Source: Aspergillus flavus (taxonomy: Eukaryota; Ascomycota; Eurotiomycetes; Eurotiales; Aspergillaceae). From it: a stretch of DNA of 64,000 bases. Every line of letters starts with the position of its first letter. Within the stretch, counting starts at the first letter, position 1. Under the pieces are notes generated by a model. That model was given only the letters and a program-made list of their open reading frames with translations, was not told the origin of the DNA and did no database searches. The stretch spans positions 496,001 to 560,000 of the forward strand of contig NC_092409.1 in NCBI RefSeq assembly GCF_009017415.1, in the 5' to 3' direction. The position numbers were made by a program, and so were the translations under genes. This document shows positions 46,124 to 57,867 of the stretch, piece after piece.

Positions 46124-47352
46124 ATGGCTGAAAGACTGGTTCCTGTCATATCTCTCAAAGGTGAGATTTCGACCATGCGCCATGCGGCAAAACCAAACTC
46201 ACATATATACTAGACTTTGAGCAACGCAAGGACCAAATCACAGCAGAGCTGATGGAAGCAGCCGAGTATGCTGGCTTCTTCACTCTAGTTGATCATGGCA
46301 TTTTGAAGGAAGAAATCGAGGCTCAATTCTCCATTTCCAAGACATTCTTCGATCTCCCGGCTGAGACGAAGGGCAAGACTCCCCACGATCCAAAAACCAA
46401 CAATGGATGGGAATATATGGTAAGCTTACCCACCATTCTGTTAGGCAGCGAGCTAGTTGATATTTACTCCCCTGGTATAGGCTCAGTTGCGTCCCAGCAC
46501 CGGTACATACGACCAGAAGGAGTCACTTTGGCTCCGACACAATTCCGATTGGCCAAGTGATGATGATGTGCCGGGGTTTCAAAATACAACCCGTGAGTTC
46601 ATGAACAAATGTGCTGGCATTTCGGACCAAGTCTGTATGTACATCTACGATTATCACCCTTCGTAGGATATGTTCGTTGACATTGACATGGTCTAGTAAC
46701 ATGCTTCGCTCGTGGACTTGGATTTAAAGAAGACTATTTTAAGATAGCCAACGATCCTTCTCAACCGGACTGCCTTACTCAACTTCGACTAATCCATTAT
46801 CCAGCATCCGAAAATTCTATCGGAACATGGAGGGCAGGAAGTCACACTGATGTCGGATGCCTTACTCTTTTATTTCAGCGCGATGGAGAAGACGGACTCG
46901 AAATCTGCCCTGGCCGAGAGAGTCATTCCAGTTTTGCAAGTGGCGATGTCTTCACCCCTCTTCCAGCTGAAACAGGTCCTATTGTCGTCAATATTGGAGA
47001 TATGCTCAGTAAGTGGAGGAAAGAATAAAGTACAATCTGAGTTTCCATGGCTAACACCGATACCCATTTCAAGTGGCTTGGTCAGATGACCGTTTGAAAT
47101 CCAACTTTCACCGAGTGCGGGCTAAAGAGTACGGTATGTCGCCGTCTCGATACTCAATTGCTTATTTCAACCAAGCAAGACGCGACTTCGTACTGCAGGG
47201 ACCGCTGAAGAAATAGTATGTCCCTAAGATGAAGTTCACCTATGGATTCCTTTATCTGACCTTGAAACTTTAGTCCCGCCATTACCGTTGGCGAGTACGT
47301 TGCCCAGGCAGTCGCTAAGAACTTCAGTCCGTCGATGAGAGCAGCGGCATGA
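46124..47352 (+). CDS. 2-oxoglutarate/Fe(II)-dependent dioxygenase (isopenicillin N synthase-like)
   Basis: Six exons: 46124-46160, 46214-46419, 46481-46634, 46697-47008, 47074-47215, 47274-47352; 309 aa. The N-terminal DIOX_N domain has AAEYAGFFTLVDHGI. The core has the metal triad: SHTDVG (HxD) and the distal His of SNFHRVRA, with the 2-oxoglutarate-binding SRYS (RxS). These enzymes couple 2-oxoglutarate decarboxylation to hydroxylation, desaturation or ring closure of small molecules. Cytosolic. It diverges from the permease. Confidence 0.88.
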
Positions 47353-49089
47353 GGAACATGTCCTCTTCAAGGAAATTGGGATGCTTATTGACCTTGATAC
47401 TAGTCAGCTGAGGAACGGAGATTGGTCTTTATTCTTTCATCCCTACTGAGAACTACATGGTAATACGTATCGCGTGTTTTATCGTAACTCCATCACCGCG
47501 TGTTGTGGTCCCCCTTCTTGACCCTTCCTAGACTCACTGCCCCCTACTTGCGCTTATCGTGACACTTCTTGATATCCTTCCATATCTAAAAGGATGGCAG
47601 AGCCCCAAGCATTTTCTAGCGAATGCTGCTGGCACTATGCCATGCTTTGGATTGTTGGACCTTGGGTTATTACAAAAGATCCCCTCACTATCGGCATGAG
47701 ACGGGAGTACCTCGTGTTATCTCCAAGAAACATATTATCTCACCGGGCCGTATTCTGGTTGGGTAAGATTAGATACATTACCACGTAGGCTTTATGATGA
47801 AAACCTATGCTGAATAGTATTCAAGACTCTGCCTTAGCTTTTTCCAGCACCCAGAGTGTGCCAGAAGAGTCAATAACTAATTAGAATTGTTGATCGCAAT
47901 AAATAAGCCGTCTTTTGCTCACAGACCCAGTGCACATAGCCCCAGAGCTTGGAAAATGATCGATTCTCTTGTCCATCGCGACTCGGTGAATATGATTTAT
48001 GAGCTGAAAGAAAAGCCATCTGGCGCAACCTCAGGAACGTCATGGAGCCATCGTCTAACATGTCCGCAACTGATAGAATCACTGCTCGAAAGATTACATC
48101 GTGTGTTGGCGGTGGCTCTCAAGGGTCGGGATTCTCCCCGGGCCTTAGAGGTCGTCGCCCGCCGCGACGGTCTGACACGACCAAGGAGATGTTTTCGTAG
48201 GATATGGTATTTCTTTCCTCGTTTGGATTCAACAGACCGTTTCACCCCAACTTGGTCCAAATAGGCATCCGGGCGAGTGATCCATGGCAGTTCACTGTTC
48301 TTCTCTAACCAGGGAAGAAGATTATTTTCCTTCTATTTGGACTATAGTGTTGTACTGCGCGAGTATATGGTGATAATCCCGATAGTTGGAGGCCGGCTTG
48401 TTTATGGCAATAAAAGAGGACAGGTAGATAGGCTTAGTTAAGATTTAATCCTCTTATTTAATGTAATCTAATATCTGCTCTATTTGGCAACGGAGCGCCG
48501 TATAATTAGGTAATATCTTCTGGCTATTTATTTTATATTAACTAAATTGATTGACAGAACCCGTTTCAACATTAATAACACAAGTAATTCTTGTCGTTGC
48601 TGAAAAGAACCCGTGGATGAACTCTAAACACCTTTGCTATGGAGGTGGAGAATGTAATATTAAATATACTTTGAGATTGAACTATAGGACTGAGAATTAA
48701 TTATATATTACATTAATAATTAAATATCTTAACAGTAAGTTGGATATTTTTAAGTTGGTGCTATTCGACTTATACATATATGGCTCTGTACCTCGGGGAT
48801 ATAATCTGGTTATTATCCGATAGGACAACGTACATATTAAGTTTGTGGGACTATTCATATTAACCTGAGAAAGCCCCAGACGGTCTCAAACTGACTTTAA
48901 TATATTGTGCCGGAAATAGAAAGTATAGAAGCTAATGGGATTTTTGGCTATAGCTTAATAGGCAAGAGTTGTGAATTAAAACCAAAAAGCAAAACACCGT
49001 AGCTCCATTTAAAAATCTATATAATGGCCATCATCTGAACGACATGAAACAAGAGCCACGCGATCTCTTCCCTGGTACTAGACGCTAAC
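47353..49089. repeat. intergenic with AT-rich eroded tract
   Basis: 48280-49000 is very AT-rich (runs of ATATTAAATATA, TTAATAATTAAA) with no open frames, consistent with a mutated repeat. 47353-48270 holds only short frames; the longest (47887-48264, plus) shows no domain. Confidence 0.35.
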
Positions 49090-49395
49090 ATGGGAGCAGT
49101 TCGAAAGCCTACGTATTCTGGACAACTACAACGTGCCCTGAGCCTGTCCTCTTTTGAAACAGAGGATACTCATAGTACGCCAAAGTCATCCGCTGGTGAC
49201 ACTACAGAGGACCAGATATCAATTCACTCAGAGAACGATGGATCTAGCGTGCATAGTGACCTTGTTGCTCATAGCCACGAAGCCCACATTGATCCTGGGT
49301 TGTTTTCGACTGCTCGAGATGTGGAAAAGATTGAAGGTTGGATAGATCTTCCTGAAGATCGCGACATGATTGCCTTGGAACGTGTTGCAGACTGA
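49090..49395 (+). CDS. hypothetical protein, 101 aa
   Basis: ATG-started single-exon frame, Ser/Asp/His-rich and probably disordered (SLSSFETEDTHSTPKSSAG, SENDGSSVHSDLVAHSH). A short ATG frame 140 bp downstream (about 49540, ILSRLAIMEEKIS) could be a continuation. No domain is recognised; it may be a fragment. Confidence 0.3.
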   Translation: MGAVRKPTYSGQLQRALSLSSFETEDTHSTPKSSAGDTTEDQISIHSENDGSSVHSDLVAHSHEAHIDPGLFSTARDVEKIEGWIDLPEDRDMIALERVAD

Positions 49396-50874
49396 GTATC
49401 ACAGCCGTGACCTTTTGAATTACTTGCGCTAAGATTGCATTTGGGAAAGGCTAGATGTCCGAATGAAGTAAGCCGATCTTGGGTGCATTATCTGAGGGGA
49501 TTTGTGCACTAAATGGTGACATAGGAATGTGGAATCCTCCATGAATAACCAAGAATGCTTAAATGAACTGGTCCGCGGCGATTTGGCGAACATCCTCAGT
49601 CGATTGGCTATTATGGAGGAGAAAATTAGTTAGGCTGACCCAGACGAGAAATAGGCTGCTTCGGAAAATCGTCAGACTGAGCGAAGACGGTTGTCGAGGC
49701 GATGAACAAGTCCTATTTCAGTCATCAGCTTTTTGCTGCGCCAGAGATTGATCTCAATAATGGGTGACCTTGCTACTTTGTGATTATAAAGGACTATCAT
49801 ACATTGTGCTTAAAAGACTGGTAAAAATCGACGGTTTAGGTGAATTGACGTTCTAAGTATGGCATTCGCCGATAGCTGACCTATAACAATATTGCGAACT
49901 CATGCACTGCATCTAGAACGCGAACCCTGGTAAAAAGGGTTGTCGGGATATATCCTTCACTAAGGAATAACATCCCTTGCTTGGTGCACGCATTCTTGCG
50001 CCAGGCTGCAGCTCTGGTATTGTGACCGCCGAGGGCCAGTGTGTAGGTTCCAAGGGTGTTTGCAACCAGACTAAGTATCTACATCTATCTACATGAATCA
50101 ATTTGACATTTGCTTTGGAGCATATATGCTGTCCACTTAACTGTGTACACAATACCTACTCCGCGTTTTATCCAATAACATCTACCATTCAGATTAGGAA
50201 GTACCATAACCATCTTGATTTGCTCTAACTTCGTATCGCAGCGTGGTCTTTACATCATTGGCCCTTGGGATGTGTGAGGCGTTCAGCTTCTGCCCATGAA
50301 AGTACTTGCGTCTCATTTTAATTAATGGATGATTGTCCATTTGCGCTGGAATTTCGTCGGATATTTGGAGACGTCTTTTGCTAGCTCTGGGAATTTTCTA
50401 CAAGGTCTGTCCGCTCTAAGTACGTATAGTCAAGTGTTGGTCCATTGCCACTAAACGGTTGACAAGGGTTCTTAGAAACAGCTGGGGAGATAAGAGTATG
50501 GAAGAAGTGAAGATTTTCCGTAGGGTTCTCAGTGATGTTACTCCGTATACTGTAGATGAAGGGTATCTTATCACCACGTGGCACTCCCTGCAACGCGGAA
50601 CTGTTCCGACCACTGCTACAACCCGCCCTGCAGACGACAAGTTACCCCACAATTGGATCATTTATCTGATCCGATCGGAACGATTTGTGCGATCATTCCG
50701 AATCACATTTTCTCCTCCCTTTTCTGTCCTCACTTGACTCTATACATCCCCTCATCCAGTTTGTTGCATTCTGCTTCTTCCAAGCTGAACCCCCAATCGT
50801 TATCAGTACCCTTCCTGTCCCAATTGGCTTCCCTGAGACTCCAGATTGACTGCGAACACATTCACCAACCACAG
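49396..50874. other. intergenic, promoter of decarboxylase
   Basis: No gene seen apart from short frames. Pyrimidine-rich sequence near 50700-50800 (TTTTCTCCTCCCTTTTCTG) precedes the decarboxylase ATG, as in strongly expressed fungal genes. Confidence 0.4.
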
Positions 50875-52532
50875 ATGGACCGCGACCAGTTTAGAGCCGC
50901 TGCGCACGCAACGGTAGATGACAGTCAGCACTGACACTCCTGGATCATTGATACATATACACTAACTATATACACAGTTATCAACTATTTTGACAGTGTC
51001 CCCGACCGGCGTGTCTGCCCCACCGTCACTCCAGGCTACCTTCGTCCCCTCATCCCCGAGCAACCCCCTACAGAACCGGAAGAATGGTCGCAAATCCAGG
51101 CCGATGTCGACACCAAGATCAAACCCGGTCTAACGCATTGGCAACATCCGAATTTCATGGCCTTCTACCCCGCGACGGTGACCTACCCGAGTATTCTGGG
51201 TGAAATGTACTCGGCCGCGTTCAACGCCCCCGCATTCAACTGGCTGTGCTCCCCAGCCTGCACGGAATTGGAAACAATCGTCCTAGATTGGGTGGCGCAG
51301 GCTTTGAACCTCCCTAAGTGCTTCATGAGCTCGTCAGAGAACCGTGGTGGTGGTGTGCTCCAGGTTAGCGCCAGTGATACTATCGCCACTGTTATGGTGG
51401 CTGCGCGGGAACGGCGGGTGCGCGAGCTGGCATTAGCCGAGGGCTTGAAAGAGGGAACCCTTGAGTATGAGGACCGAGTGATGGATCTCCGACCCAGATT
51501 GGTTGCGATGGGAAGCAACCAGGCGCACAGCAGCACTGCAAAGGGTGCATTAATTGCAGGCACGCGGTATCGGAGCGCCACCGCTAAGTTGGAAAATAAC
51601 ATGGAGCTTACCGGAGACGATGTGCGGGCTGTTCTTGAGCAATGTGAGAAGGACAACCTGACCCCATACTATATCACTCTTAGCATGGGAACGACGAGCA
51701 CGTGTGCTGTTGATCGCATTTCTGAAGTCACGGCCGTGCTCCGGGAGAAGCCTTCTTGGCAGCGCATATGGGTGCATATCGATGCGGCCTATGCCGGTTC
51801 GGCCTTGGTTGCAGATGAGTTCCAGTATCTCGCTAAGGATCTTGCCGAAGGCGTCGACAGTTTCAATTTCAACATGCATAAGTGGTTGCTAGTCAACTTT
51901 GATGCAAGGTAAGCGCTACCCCGCATTATCCTTCATATGTCCGTACTGACACTTACGCTAGCTGTCTCTTCATTCGCAACCGATTCGACCTCACCGATGC
52001 CCTGGACATCACACCCGCGTACCTGCGCAACCCGTACTCCGAATCCGGCCAGGTGATCGACTACCGCAACTGGAGCATTTCTCTCGGTCGCCGATTCCGC
52101 GCGTTGAAGATCTGGTTCGTCATGCGTAGCTACGGCCTCAATGGACTCAAGGCACACGTCCGTAAAACCATCCGAGTAGGCGATGAGTTTACAAGCCTTG
52201 TCCGCAGTCGGTCCGATCTTTTCGAATTCATCACCAAACCCGCATTCGGCTTGACAGTTTTCCGCATCAAGGACCCCAGAGCACAGGCCAATGGGTCCGC
52301 AGTCAACGGAACTACTATTGTGAAGCCTAATGAAAAGCACGACGCCCTTACGAAGGAAGTGTACGAGCTCATCAACGAGCGCGGCGAGATCTTCATCACC
52401 TCCACCGTTGTCTCGGGTATTTATGCCATCCGCGTCATCTGCGCCAACGAGGCAGCGGAAGAGAAGTACCTCAGACGGGCGTTTGAGATTCTCGTTGAGA
52501 CCACGGATGAGGTGCTGGGTCGGTCGAATTGA
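50875..52532 (+). CDS. aromatic-L-amino-acid decarboxylase (PLP, group II)
   Basis: Exons 50875-50923, 50978-51908 and 51962-52532 give 516 aa. The family signature is clear: TPGYLRPLIPEQPP, HPNFMAFYPA, SPACTELETIVLDWVAQ, the cofactor pocket HIDAAYAGSAL, and the PLP-binding Lys in NFNMHKWLLVNFDA. The enzyme removes CO2 from Trp, Tyr, DOPA or related residues to give arylethylamines, or acts as an aldehyde synthase. The Tyr-versus-Phe residue that separates these modes was not assessed. Codon use is more GC-rich than neighbours. A reductase gene follows on the same strand 330 bp downstream. Confidence 0.92.
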
Positions 52533-52861
52533 GCATGATTCATGATGCTCGGTTGATAATAGATGTGAAATGATCTTATAAAGTAAATTACCTTTAGTCT
52601 ATTCTATACTTGAAACGAACTATGTACATGTCTCTCGATTAAATACACCCGTTTACGTTCCATCTCAAAAGACTTATTACTATCAAAAGCACAACCCCGG
52701 TAATTAGTAGGGCAGACCAATACATGTGCCGTGCACCTCGGATACGTTCCGAGATCATCGGCGTATCTCCGTTATCCCCGCATCAGATATCAATCTATTG
52801 CATACACACACTGCAGACAACCACACCTTAACTTTACACATCCGACCAACAAACCATAAAA
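52533..52861. other. short intergenic region
   Basis: 3' flank of the decarboxylase and promoter of the reductase; nothing else. Confidence 0.4.
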
Positions 52862-53990
52862 ATGTCACCGTCAGGCCCAAAGTAAGCTTCCAAGATCCCA
52901 AACCCAGAAGCCCTTTAACAAGACCCAGACACATCCTCGTAACAGGCGCCACAGGCTTCATCGGCGCCCATGTAGTCGACAACCTATTGGCACGCGGCCT
53001 GGCCGTGCGTGCAGCAACACGCTCTAAACAAAAAGGCGAGCAAATGAAAGCCGCAAGACCACAACACGCCTCCCGACTCGAATTCGTCGAGATACAAGAC
53101 TTCTCGCAGATTGGAGTGTTCGATGATATCATGGAGGGTATAGATGGGGTCATCCACGTCGCGAGTGTATGTCACAACCCACCTTGCACCCTTCCAACTC
53201 TGATCCCTTCTAATTGTTACAAAAGCCATTCACATACGACACCAAAAACAACGAACAAGAACTCATCAACCCAGCCATAAACGGGGTGAAATCTATCCTC
53301 TCCGCCTCAGCGAAACAAGCCAGTGTGAAGCGCGTTGTTCTTACCTCCTCGTTTGCATCCGTGGTTGATATCTCGAGAAAGTATGAGGGCGATTTTACCT
53401 ACACTGGCTCACACTGGAATCCCTTAACCTACGAAGAAGCGATTGATCCCGCCACAGACGCGGTAGTAGCATACCGAGGATCGAAGAAATTCGCCGAACT
53501 AGAAGCCTGGAAGTTCATCGAGCGTGAAAAGCCCTCGTTTGATCTCGTTGCGCTTTGTCCGCCTATGACCTTCGGTCCTGTTGTGCATCCAGTAAATGGT
53601 GTAGCGGGGCTGAACGAGTCGAATGCGGTGCTCTGGAGTGTTGCTTCCGGGGCGGATCCGTTGCCTACTGCGAGGGTTTCGGCGTGGATTGATGTGAGGG
53701 ATTTGGCGGAGGCGCATGTGCAGGCTTTGCTGAGGAGTGAGGTTGGTGGGAAGCGGTTTGTTCCTGCTTCTGGGGAGCCATTTTCGTATGAGTTGGCGGC
53801 GGATATTATCAAGGGGAGGTTTGAGTGGGCGAGGGAGACGGTTACGGGGAATTATAAGAGTGGGAAGAAGCCTGTTCAAGCTTACAAGCTGGATGGGGAT
53901 GCTGTGACAAGGGAGTTGGGTGTGGAGTTTAGGAGCTTTAAGGAGACGGTGGTGGATTTGGTAGGCCAGGTTAAGGAGACTTTTGCTTGA
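52862..53990 (+). CDS. NAD(P)-dependent aldehyde/ketone reductase (dihydroflavonol-reductase-like, extended SDR)
   Basis: Exons 52862-52881 (20 nt), 52923-53166 and 53226-53990 give 342 aa; the first intron is 41 nt. Rossmann motif VTGATGFIGAHV, an Arg-rich NADPH-preferring turn (AATRSKQKG), the VASPFTYD strand across intron 2, Ser in VLTSSFASVV, and YRGSKKFAE as the YxxxK catalytic pair. The family reduces carbonyls of the Gre2/cinnamoyl-CoA type. Next to an aromatic amino acid decarboxylase it could reduce an arylacetaldehyde, but this is inference. Confidence 0.88.
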
Positions 53991-54770
53991 GATTGTTGTT
54001 GGGGTTGTTTATAAATGGGGATACACGAGTACATGATTGGGTATCTTGTTGTTGTTGTGTGTTTGGGAAGCTATAAGAAGACGACATCTGTATCGTGTCT
54101 TTATGTACCGAGACAGACAAGACACCATTACTCTCTGCGTGTAGGGAAGGACACGGTGCGTAGCGGACACTTCATAAACCAGTAACAGCAAGCTGCTATG
54201 CACTTCCCATGCATGACGTCGTATGGTGAACAAAACACAATGTTCTCGGTTCTTATTGGACCAAGTATGCCAAGGCTTGTACCCAAGAAGGTTAGCTTAC
54301 CAATTGCCATCAGAAACATCTCCAATTCATGTTTATTTAACGTTTATGCTTACTTATCTAGTGATTGTGATGGTTAATATATGACTGTCTTTGAACGGAT
54401 CCTTATGATGTCCAATTGTTACAATGTGTCGATATTTGTAGTGCGCTTCTTGTGGTGGTAAAATATGGCGAAGACAATATATATCTTAGGGTTACGTCCG
54501 ATCACGATTTACGCCGAGTGTTGCTGATCACCAACCAACAATTTGAGCTAGAACATAGTACAAGCAGGCGAGGCCTTCAACATATTAAAGAAAAAAATGT
54601 TTTCAAGTGTCCGATGTGCTGGCCACAAACATTAAAAGACAGAGGTGTAATGTTACCGAGTCGAGAGTCTATCTTGTCCAGGACAAGATTCTTTACGAGG
54701 ACAGCCAAAGCTAGACGCTCCTTTTCATGCTGTCTTACACCATATATATCTAACACTAAATTAAACTAGT
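53991..54770. other. intergenic, nothing recognised
   Basis: Spacer between the reductase and the 5S gene. Short frames only. Confidence 0.4.
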
Positions 54771-54889
54771 ACATACGACCACAGGGTGTGGAGAACAGGG
54801 CTTCCCGTCCGCTCAGCCGTACTTAAGCCACACGCCGGGAGGTTAGTAGTTGGGTGGGTGACCACCAGCGAATCCCTCCTGTTGTATGT
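54771..54889 (+). rRNA. 5S ribosomal RNA
   Basis: 119 nt starting ACATACGACCACAGGGTGTG and ending CTGTTGTATGT, followed by T5-GC-T6 as terminator. Matches the copy at 16963-17081 except for a few single-base differences (CA versus TA at the tenth-eleventh positions after ACATACGAC, ACTTAAGCC versus ACTTGAGCC). Confidence 0.95.
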
Positions 54890-54945
54890 TTTTGCTTTTT
54901 TCTATCAATCTTTCAGGGCAGAGCATGACTGCTAGGTAATTTTCC

Positions 54946-55515
54946 CTAGACTAAGGAAGGAGTAGCACTCGTCTGATCGCCATCGGGGTTGCTCGTCTCC
55001 GTTGTTTGGGCCACATAGTCGGTGTTATAACCGGCATAAGACATGGTCTTCGCGAGCGGCCGTTCTCCCCCTAGGCAAAGCTTCACCATCTCACCATTAG
55101 CCGTGTTGCCAATCCAACTGGGAGTCTCGTCGAGAGACTTGACACCATCAACATGTCGCGTCGCAACAGAGGAGTCTTTTCTGATAACGAGGCCCGGATA
55201 CGTAGCATTGCGAAGGAGCCAAGAGTTTCGGTCCATCGAGGAATCGCTATAGAGGGCCAATGCCAGAAGACATACCAAGTCAAGACCCAATAATATCGAC
55301 ACGAAGATTATTCCTGCACGAGAAATATCCAGCTTTTGTCCATCGGCACGCATATCGTACGATATACCAATCGTCTGAGATTGGAAGTTGTTCGTCATCA
55401 ATATGTTGTTGTCTAGAAATGCTGCCGAGGTGAATACATTCTGTACTCGTTCCGAAGAAGTGCCAGACGAGACCCCTGAGAAAAGCAAAAAGTACATCGT
55501 AATGTCTGCGTGCAA
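54946..55515 (-). CDS. membrane-anchored protein, C-terminal part
   Basis: An open minus-strand frame of about 189 codons ending in TGA/TAA near 54946. It begins without a clear start codon, so it is the last exon of a longer gene; codons upstream to about 55580 remain open. One transmembrane helix is visible (AGIIFVSILLGLDLVCLLALAL), with an Asn-rich, probably extracytoplasmic part before it and a cytoplasmic Gly/Thr-rich tail. I could not join upstream exons, and the gene may be truncated by the region at 55600-56150. No family is assigned. Confidence 0.4.
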   Translation of the reverse strand: MHADITMYFLLFSGVSSGTSSERVQNVFTSAAFLDNNILMTNNFQSQTIGISYDMRADGQKLDISRAGIIFVSILLGLDLVCLLALALYSDSSMDRNSWLLRNATYPGLVIRKDSSVATRHVDGVKSLDETPSWIGNTANGEMVKLCLGGERPLAKTMSYAGYNTDYVAQTTETSNPDGDQTSATPSLV

Positions 55516-56193
55516 TGTGACGTTGCTATTATGATGAAGAAGGGCATCACTATCAAAGTATATCCCCGTTAGACTCGGGTAAATGTAGGCGACTCATGGT
55601 AGGTAGCTACATTAATGCAACCACGGTAGATGATGCCCGAGTTGGCATACGCCGCTAAGGCTGTGTGTTGCAAATTGGCGGAAGACCCTTCTCCAAAAAG
55701 TGCTATGGCGATATCAAGAAGCGGGCCTTTGCTTTTGACATTGCTCACATTACTAGTCGCGTTGCGCGTATACCATGCTGTATAGCTGTGTGGACCACGG
55801 GACTAGACGTAGAGACGGGCGAGATGGTAGCCGGCGAAGGGCAATCATCATGCAGCTTGCCTGTTGGTTTCATGTTGTGTACTAGAAGATTTACAGTAGG
55901 TACATCTATATTTCCCCAGTAGCTGGAAATTGCTCTGTCACTATATGTAGAATCAAGCCTTCTTCTGACAGCCGAAGGTGGGTGGAGAATGCGCTAGCAG
56001 TGAGGCTGTACAGCCCCGTGGTTTGTAGTCTCGAACACAGACCCAAACTCTTTATACGTCCCCCACTCCCATAATTTAAAGAAGCTTTACCTCAAGTGAG
56101 TATTACTAGGGACGGCTATAAGCGCAAAAAGATTCAAGCTACATTGGCAAACAATCAGATCTCATAAAAATAACTATAAAGCCGACCCTCCAT
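55516..56193. other. intergenic; possible upstream exons of the membrane protein
   Basis: Partly open minus frames (to about 55580) suggest more of the neighbouring gene, but stops and missing acceptors prevent a model. The rest is spacer to the tyrosinase 3' end. Confidence 0.3.
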
Positions 56194-57867
56194 CTATCTC
56201 ATAGTTCCCACGGTAACATTGCGCACTCTTTGACCTCCTGGATTACCCCTAGTATGCAGGTGCACTGCCAATTCATTATTAGCATGTTTTCTTTTTGCAT
56301 CATCCTCATTCAGCTCAAAAAGAGGTACAAATGCTGTTGTGCTTAGGTGAGTCTGGCAGTTCGCGCAGCCCTGTACATGCCATCTACTAAGCACAGATTC
56401 GATACCTTTGACTTGAGCTTTGCCGGTGTGGTCTGTCTGCGAGATAGCCAAGGCAAAGGAACCGGCGATACTAGCACGATTGATACCGGAGACACGTAGT
56501 ATTGGTGGAGAAAGAGGGTAATTGAGCCGAGGCACATCATTGAAAACCGAACCTGTGCCGGACGTGGGCGCCTTGTATGTATAGGGAAGATCTTTCAAGG
56601 TCAGGAGTTTCTAGAAGACTTTGTTAGACGTAAAAGGTGCATATTTCAATACTAATAAGCTTACATTTGAAGTGAGCTTATCTCCATTCTCTCTGAATGG
56701 GTCAAGGGGAGTGTCCAAGGTAAGCCAGGTGTTGCCAGAGATCCCGGGTGTAGGACCTTGGCTATCAACGCTGTTCGTTCCAGGATATTCTGGCAAGATT
56801 GTTATTTGACTAGCCTCTGTCTTCTTGTGCATTGTCTGCCAGGTCCAGAATAGATAGTCAATAAAGCAATGATGAAAGTAAAAGATCGGATCGAATGAGG
56901 CGGTGTCGTTCTCCCCCATGTCGCCGTTGGCGCCAGCATATTGATCAACGTTAAAGCCCGGAATTTGGACTCCACCAATAGCGAGATGCATGTCATTATG
57001 GGGGCTTTCCAGGGGAACAGCGAGTGAGGTTGCTTTGGCCTCTGTCTCTTTACCACCCGACTCCAGTGGATGGAACTGTTCATCATTCCATCGTTGAGCC
57101 GAAGTTGTATTCGAGAAGACAGTGTACTCTTCTGTCAAGAGACACTGACGAATCTTCCAGCGGGTGTCGGCCTTGACTTGCTTGCCCTCACTATCGGTGA
57201 ATTGCCCCAAATTAAGCCATGACGTGACATTGCTATTCAGCAGACCAGTAATCTGTTCCTGGTCAAAGTTGGCATCAAGGAAATTGTTGTGCTGTTGAGC
57301 TATCGCAATGTCGTCCTGGCCACAAAGGCCCGAATAAGGGTATCGGCAGGTTTTATAGCCTTGTGGCTTACTGTAGTCTGCATCGGGGAATTTGGCCAAG
57401 CGGTCGACAATTCGTTCGCTAAACGTATAGGAGTACAGTGGGTTAGGTTTTCCCTTGTATTCTTTCTGGGTGAAAATTAACGGAATACCCTTCTTTGCCG
57501 TTTCATCGTCACTTTCATCCCAATATGGGAGTGAGACATCTGGGCACGCCTTGCGTAGAGCCTTCTCCACAGCCATCAGATACGCACGATGCCAGGTTGG
57601 AAACAAGATGTTTCCATGATGGCAGTATCCCCCCCACCAGTGGGAATTGTTGTATCCCGCGCCTCGGAAAGGCTCACCATGCAGCCCGGCTAGGTAGAAA
57701 AATGAGTCTTCGCCTGTTCTCGCGGGGTCTTGAATCCATCTCCAAGCCTCGATGAGTTTATCTAACTCCTCTTCATTGAGGTCTCGAATCGACTTGCGTT
57801 CCGCTTTGGTTTCAACTGGTCCCTTCTGTCTAATCTCAAAGGTTTTGATGGGTTCGACTGAGGCCAT
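56194..57867 (-). CDS. tyrosinase (type-3 copper oxidase)
   Basis: Exons 56665-57867 and 56194-56610 (54 nt intron) give 539 aa. CuA site: GGYCHHGNILFPTWHRAYL, including the C-x-H arrangement that forms the Cys-His thioether in fungal enzymes. CuB site: HNDMHLAIGG and DPIFYFHHCFIDYLFW. The C-terminal extension, which shields the active site until proteolysis in related fungal pro-tyrosinases, carries a CxxC motif (CANC). There is no signal peptide, so the protein is intracellular. It oxidises monophenols and catechols to o-quinones, as in melanin-type pigment synthesis. Confidence 0.93.

Noticed and set aside
47887..48264. 125-codon plus-strand ORF
   Set aside because: Arg/Ser-rich with no domain, no conserved start context and flanked by degenerate sequence; probably chance.
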